NCBI GenBank assembly: GCA_012511245.1
Contig: JAAZGM010000348.1
Location: 1 to 7,748 of the forward strand
Reading direction: 5' to 3'
DNA length: 7,748 nucleotides
Origin: Methanomicrobiales archaeon
Lineage (GTDB): Archaea; Halobacteriota; Methanomicrobia; Methanomicrobiales; Methanoculleaceae
Under the pieces are notes generated by a model. The model was not told where the DNA came from and made no database searches. It worked only from the letters and a program-made list of their open reading frames with translations. This document shows positions 1 to 4,700 of this stretch, piece by piece (position 1 is the first letter of the stretch; each line of letters starts with the position of its first letter). The translations under genes were made by a program, and so were the position numbers.

Positions 1-38
1 AGAATACTTAAACTATCCGAAAGTTGTTATCCCAAGTT

Positions 39-482
39 ATGTATGACTCACTATTTGACATAACAATAAAGCGTGTCCAAAGTTGGTCCCCGGACAGGGA
101 TTATCCCAAGGAGCCGGACTATTCGGATGATCTGTGGAGATTCCTTTCCCAGAGAATAAGCAATGTAACAGTTACAAGGGACGATAAAAATGATAAAAAG
201 GGCCTTGACCTAGGAATACGTCAAGACTCAATGTACGGCACTCGTTCTGTTGGTATCGAGCTGAAAAGGAACTTTAAGTATGCTCGCGGACTGAAGGAAC
301 TTGTGGGTCAACTAGAAACGAAGGGAAGGCACTATGACGATATAATCATTTTATTTATCGGCGAAACGAGTAACAACATGATCGTAAAAACACGGGAGTG
401 GATTCGAGGAAAGGCTGACCCCATTACTGGAATTTCCAGCAAACACTATAAGATAATAATTAAAGGTTCGAAGATCCCCTAA
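39..482 (+). CDS. Hypothetical protein with possible PD-(D/E)XK nuclease-like core
   Basis: I do not recognise a named family. The 147-residue product has a pattern typical of PD-(D/E)XK nuclease folds: an Asp in a GLDLGI stretch (D57 from the ATG), then about 17 residues later GIELK (E74, K76) on a predicted strand, then a helix with LVGQLE (Q91), and a hydrophobic strand DIIILFIG. This resembles small restriction-endonuclease-like proteins, but no activity is shown. I chose ATG 39; TTG 24 in the same frame would add five residues, and an in-frame TAA at 9-11 rules out a longer start. Neither start has a clear ribosome-binding site, so the gene could be a 5'-truncated remnant. Its codons are visibly AT-richer than those of the downstream operon, which suggests a separate, possibly horizontal origin. 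It lies more than 400 bases from the operon and is probably not co-transcribed with it. Confidence 0.6.
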   Translation: MYDSLFDITIKRVQSWSPDRDYPKEPDYSDDLWRFLSQRISNVTVTRDDKNDKKGLDLGIRQDSMYGTRSVGIELKRNFKYARGLKELVGQLETKGRHYDDIIILFIGETSNNMIVKTREWIRGKADPITGISSKHYKIIIKGSKIP

Positions 483-492
483 AATTGTGTTG

Positions 493-507
493 TGGGGAAA
501 ATCCCCA
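493..507 (+). terminator. Short hairpin just after the first gene, weak terminator candidate
   Basis: A six-base perfect stem (TGGGGA / TCCCCA, loop AAA) begins 11 bases after the stop codon of the upstream gene. No T-tract follows, so it is not a convincing intrinsic terminator. Its position suggests a 3'-end structure at most. Confidence 0.2.
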
Positions 508-574
508 GACCCTCCTATAGCAATACTTGTACTGGGTGTAAGGTATTTCATTTTCCCAGCGTCAAGCAACCCAC

Positions 575-700
575 CTACACATTTTCCACAAGAGTCTCCC
601 GCCCCCCTTCCCGGCCGGCCTCGATCCAGAGGTCGACGGCCACCTTTACTTCCTGCAGCGTCTCCTCTTCGGTTCCGCACAAAGCCGAGCACTCCTCCGC
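575..700 (-). pseudogene. HicB-family antitoxin fragment (degraded)
   Basis: Read on the minus strand, the frame ending at the TAG at 575-577 encodes EECSALCGTEEETLQEVKVA, then VDLWIEAGREGGRE. This matches the conserved core of small HicB antitoxins and closely parallels the HicB gene at the right end of the window (CSAFGETEEEALSEVKVAIG...LWLDTAREEGRE). The N-terminal strand region is missing: upstream of about 701 the frame runs into A/T-rich sequence and a stop at 725-727, with no start codon. The C-terminus diverges after GRE and ends in LVENV. No HicA-like toxin frame is adjacent. What remains is therefore the central part of a hicB gene that has lost both ends. The HicB identity is secure by comparison with the other copy; inactivity is inferred from the missing start and N-terminus. 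Confidence 0.75.
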
Positions 701-705
701 GTTAA

Positions 706-724
706 AAAACAAAAAGACTATATG
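706..724 (+). promoter_or_regulatory. Possible archaeal TATA box/BRE ahead of the operon
   Basis: An A-rich run is followed by ACTATATG (717-724), the most TATA-like sequence between the first gene and the operon. If used, transcription would begin near 745-750 and leave a leader of roughly 145 bases before the dehydrogenase ATG. The match to a methanogen TATA consensus is only partial, and the region also borders the decayed hicB fragment. Confidence 0.25.
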
Positions 725-759
725 TCACGCAATCATTCCACTCATCGCCGATAACATCG

Positions 760-903
760 ATGGATGTTAACCACGAAGTTCAACCAGAACATCGTGCTAT
801 CCGGGATGTGAAGAACATCGAAGATAGGCAGCGTGACAGCCGTGTCTACGCTGTGTCCATTTTTGTTGTTGGCTCCAAAATGGAGTCGAAACATGGCAAT
901 TGA
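760..903 (+). other. Short open frame overlapping the dehydrogenase start (47 aa, doubtful)
   Basis: An ATG at 760 opens a 47-codon frame (MDVNHEVQPEHRAIRDVKNI..., ending ...VYAVSIFVVGSKMESKHGN). It stops at TGA 901-903, eleven bases inside the dehydrogenase gene in another frame. The composition is protein-like, with a charged first half and a hydrophobic strand VYAVSIFVV, but I recognise no family. There is no ribosome-binding site before the ATG. The frame is open upstream to 706, so it may be a decayed gene remnant or a chance frame. A leader peptide or a small antitoxin-like protein are alternatives I cannot support further. Confidence 0.15.
882..885 (+). promoter_or_regulatory. Ribosome-binding site setting the dehydrogenase start
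   Basis: GGAG lies 7 bases before ATG 893. This start places the Rossmann glycine motif at residues 11-19, as expected for the family. An upstream in-frame GTG at 833 would add a 20-residue extension with no family counterpart and is not preferred. Confidence 0.65.
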
Positions 904-1729
904 GAATAAATTTCGTCGGATCGGGGTCATCGGCCTCGGTTCCGTTGGCAAAGCGCTTAAGCATGCTCTCTCCTTCTATCATCCCTGTACCGGGTATGAT
1001 ATCCTCGGGGAGTACTCCTGGGACGATGTACTGGACACATCGGCCGTCTTCATATGTGTCCCCACGCCAGAAGGTGGGGATGGGCGTCTTGACTGCTCTA
1101 TCGTGGAGAGCGTCCTCTCGAAGCTCTCCGCAAGCCGGTACGCCGGAATCGTCGTAATCAAGAGCACGATCGGTGTCGGTTTCATGGACGAAGCGGTCAC
1201 TGAATACCCGGATCTGCGTCTGGTCTACATGCCCGAATTCCTCCGCGAGAGGAGCAACTTCACATGGTTCGTGAACCCTGACCGGCTGGTCTTCAGTGGA
1301 AACGAAGAGGATGTCGAAGAAGTCTTGCAGTACTTCACGTGGGTCGAAGATGACGTGCCGGTGTTGCGGATGACCCACCGGGAAGCCGAGCTCGGCAAAC
1401 TTGCTCACAATGCATACATCGCACTGAAAGTGAGCTTCACCAACGAGATCGAACAGATATCGCACGAGAGGAGTGCCGATCCCGCCCACGTCATGAGCGT
1501 GATCTGGGCAGACAGGAGAGTGCTCTCCCGGGAACACCTCCGGCCGGGCTTCGGGGCATATGCGGGGAAATGCGTACCCAAAGATACGCGCGAACTCATC
1601 AACGCTTCCGAGTGCGCCACGCTCTTGCAAGCCGCCGAAGACCTGAACAACTGGATTCTTGTCCATGAGGAGGCAGTGCCGGAAAAAGGTGCCGCCGCGC
1701 TCTGCGAGATGAACAGGAACACTGCCTGA
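893..1729 (+). CDS. UDP-glucose/GDP-mannose dehydrogenase family protein, short form lacking the C-terminal domain
   Basis: Members of this family oxidise a nucleotide sugar C6 alcohol to the uronate in two NAD-dependent steps (for example UDP-glucose to UDP-glucuronate) in the cytoplasm. The 278-aa product has the NAD-binding motif GVIGLGSVG (11-19), the family signature CVPTPEGGDGRLD (55-67), the IKST strand (89-92), PEFLRE (114-119), the central-helix motif KLAHNAY (169-175) and the active-site loop GKCVPKDT (225-232). Mapping onto Streptococcus UDP-glucose dehydrogenase gives E115, E119, K169, N173, C227 and D231, all with conserved spacing. Full-length enzymes have about 390-450 residues. 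This one ends soon after the catalytic-Cys loop and central domain, so the C-terminal UDP-sugar-binding Rossmann domain is absent. There is no sign of a frameshift: the next gene follows after 11 bases with its own ribosome-binding site. It is the first gene of the operon and probably supplies or modifies a sugar donor for the glycosyltransferases. The exact substrate cannot be told. Confidence 0.88.
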   Translation: MAIENKFRRIGVIGLGSVGKALKHALSFYHPCTGYDILGEYSWDDVLDTSAVFICVPTPEGGDGRLDCSIVESVLSKLSASRYAGIVVIKSTIGVGFMDEAVTEYPDLRLVYMPEFLRERSNFTWFVNPDRLVFSGNEEDVEEVLQYFTWVEDDVPVLRMTHREAELGKLAHNAYIALKVSFTNEIEQISHERSADPAHVMSVIWADRRVLSREHLRPGFGAYAGKCVPKDTRELINASECATLLQAAEDLNNWILVHEEAVPEKGAAALCEMNRNTA

Positions 1730-1730
1730 A

Positions 1731-1736
1731 GAGGTG
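1731..1736 (+). promoter_or_regulatory. Ribosome-binding site of the multidomain gene
   Basis: GAGGTG lies 4 bases before ATG 1741 and begins one base after the dehydrogenase stop codon. The two genes therefore sit on one transcript, and the ATG start is well supported. Confidence 0.7.
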
Positions 1737-1740
1737 CGCC

Positions 1741-4700
1741 ATGGCAGATGTTGCTGTAGTCATTCCGACACGGAATAGGCCTGCCTCTCTTGCAAAAGCG
1801 CTGGCATCGGTCGCGGCACAGACACTGTGCCCGGACCGCGTGATCGTCGTTAGCGATTGCGATGATGCACACGAAGATGAGACAAAGAGCGTTGTCCGGG
1901 AGTCTTCCGAGCAACTGCGAGCGGTCGAATGCATACGGAACAGGAGGACGAAGAACCTCTCCGGGGCCGTCAATACCGGCCTTTCCCGCCTCATCGAGCT
2001 GGGCGTCTGCCCCGAGTCGACCTTCGTCGCGCTCCTCGATGACGACGACGGATGGGAGCACAGGTATCTGAAGACGTGCCTGGAAGCAGCAGAATCTGAA
2101 GGCTCCGATCTCGTCGTGGCCGGCCTGATTCGGCACGAGTCGGAGAGCGATCCGGGCACGCTGCTCTCCATACCAGAGGCCTTTTCGACACACGACTTCT
2201 TCGTCGGAAACCCGCACGTCCAGGGTTCCAACCTTTTTGTCCGGCTCTCTGTTCTTCTCCAGGCCGGCGGATTCGACGAATCCCTCGATAGCACGACGGA
2301 TCGCGACGTCTGCATTCGGCTCCTCGATCTCGGAACCGTGAAAGTCAGATCAGTCCAAGCACACCTCGTCCACCACTGGGCGCTGCCCACACAGGAACGG
2401 CTGTCCACGCCCGGATCGACGAGGAAGACAAACGGGTTACAGGCCTTCTACCGAAAGTATACGCCGCGGATGACGCCCTCAGAGCGGGAGGCGTTCAGGA
2501 AGCGCGCCCGCGATCTCTTCGGGTGCACCGTCGAGGAGCCACTGCGTCCGGAGAGCACAACAGGGAGTGGCAGGCTCAGTGAGCTGAGTAGGCCTCAAGG
2601 GGAGCCGGAGTTCCCGATCGTCGTCGGGTTCATGGCAACGAGGATGGACTCGACGGAGAACCTCCTCGACGATCTTGCGGTGTTCTTCAGGGGTTCGGAT
2701 ATCGAGCGATCCGTCGTCATCTATGACAACTCCCGTTCGACGGCGATGCTGCGGCGGTTGGTTGGAAAGCCGAAGTACGCTTCTCTCAACTGCAGACTGC
2801 TCGATGCCGAATCGATTGAGAGGGAGAGCAGGAGAGGCACCTACGGAAAGTATCTCGCAGATCCCGCGAACAGAATGGGCATCGCATCCGGGCGGACAAT
2901 CCTCCACCATGCCCTCTATCGAGAGGCAAAGAAGTATCCCGGTTCGGTCGTGTGGGTGCTCGACGACGATATCCGGCTGGAATGGGTGAACCGGGACGGC
3001 ACGGTTGAAAAGGTAATCCTTGCAGAGGTGCAGCGAGCGATCCTCCACTTGAAAGTGCAGGGAATCAGCATTGCCAACGGGCAGGTGACGGGCGACGCCC
3101 CCATCCCTGCACACAGCATGCTCCGGACGCAGCTGGTCGACCTCCTCTCGCACCTGAAGATCTGCGAGGCCGGAGGCTCTGCCGGGTTCGGGCAAACGGG
3201 TTTGCCCCCGGATCTCATTGAGCGGTATCCGGATTACTACTACGACTACTCGGACCTCCACACCGCACATCTGGAAACCCCGTTCAGGACAGATGCGGAC
3301 TGCGAACAGCTGCTCCGGCGAGTGCCCGATATCGGAAGCGGGATCAACCTCTTCAGGCCTGTCGTGGCAAGAGAACAGGAGACCACCGGTAGTATGGACA
3401 TCCCGCGCCCGATCCCTCCGCGGGGCGGCAACACGATGGTGCTCAATCCCGGGTGTCTCCGGATGTTTCCGAACCTCGCACCCCGCATCGGCGCGACAAA
3501 TGCCCGGCGGGGCGACACGTTCTGGTGCATCCTCAACGACCGGATCAAGGGTCACGCAGTTGCTCCGTTCCCGGTCGCCGTGAGGCAGGAGCGCACCGCC
3601 GAAGCGGCGGTGACGTTCAATCTCGACATCCTCCGCGCAGATATGTACGGCAACGCGTTCGTCCGGGCGATGGATGCCTACTACCTTCGCAAGATCGAAG
3701 AGACGGGCAGGATCCCAAGGAGGGTCCGGCTTGCGATCGGCGATGAGGAGATTAAGGATATCGTACAATCATTCCGAGCAGCCCTGGAGCAGAGGCTCGT
3801 CCGTTTTGTGGAGAACGGTTACCGCATCCTGGGACTCTGCTCCGCGATTGAAGCGACGCTCCGTTCGCCGGCCTTCGCGCACAGGGACGAAGCGGAAACA
3901 GCGCTTCGCTTTATCCGGGAACTGAAGGAGACGTATTCGCCCAAAGAGATCCGGCAGTTCTACGAACGCACGAGACTGTTTCCCGAAGACGACCTGAAGG
4001 CGTTCCTGCGAAACCTGCCCGATACTATCAGGTCGTACCGTTGCAGCCTGCCGCCCGACGTGCTGCCGGAGGCAGTCGATCGCGCCCGCAGGATAGTCTC
4101 CTCGATCCTGGAGAAGAGAACCGGGATTCCCGCTCCGGAACTGCGGTACCTTGGCCACGGCCACGAAGGCGCGGTCTTCACCGACGGAAACCATGCATTC
4201 AAGTATTTCTACGCTGGCAAGGCAAACTTCCAGGAGGGGAGACTTGAGTTTATTCGGGAGCGGATTCTTGACAATCCGGCCCTCCGGCACGTCTGCCGGT
4301 TGTTCGAGATCGTGGAAGACGCGGGAGAGCTGATCTTCGTGACGGAATATGCAGCGGGGTCTGCATACAAGGGAGGCCACCTCGGAGATATTTTCACCCT
4401 GCTTGACGAGTGCCGCCGGGCGGAGATCGCGTTCACGAACTTCCACCCAAAGAACCTCATTGTCACCGATGATGGACTCAAGCTGATCGACCTCGGTGAC
4501 TCCTTCGTGCCCTACAACGAACGGGAGTTCCTGCAGATGTGTCGTCGGGCGTACCTGACCTACCGATGGCATTTCAGGGACGATCTCTCCGAGATCATGA
4601 GCAGGGCGCTCGTCGATCCGAACCTCCCGGAGTTGACCGGGTTTGAGTACTTCTACGAAGTGACCCGGGACAAACGAAAAAGCACGCTTCTGGATGAGAA

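Noticed and set aside
531..559. CTGGG...CCCAG inverted repeat between the first gene and the hicB remnant
   Set aside because: A five-base stem with an 18-base loop and no T-tract is too weak to call a terminator or element end.
487..770. Plus-strand open frames through the hicB remnant
   Set aside because: They are Pro/Ser/Arg-rich shadows of the minus-strand HicB fragment, which has clear homology in its own frame.
742..951. Minus-strand frame of 69 codons in the leader region
   Set aside because: It overlaps the dehydrogenase start, has no ribosome-binding site and matches no family I know.
797..1666. Minus-strand open frame of 289 codons opposite the dehydrogenase
   Set aside because: The plus strand carries all family signatures of the sugar-nucleotide dehydrogenase; the antisense translation shows no motif.
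2479..3768. Long minus-strand open frame (429 codons) opposite the giant gene
   Set aside because: It lies wholly antisense to a coding frame with clear glycosyltransferase motifs. Its translation has no recognisable domain, and such frames arise by chance in GC-rich codon-biased genes. The same applies to the minus-strand frames at 3769-4866, 5272-6138 and 6250-7200.
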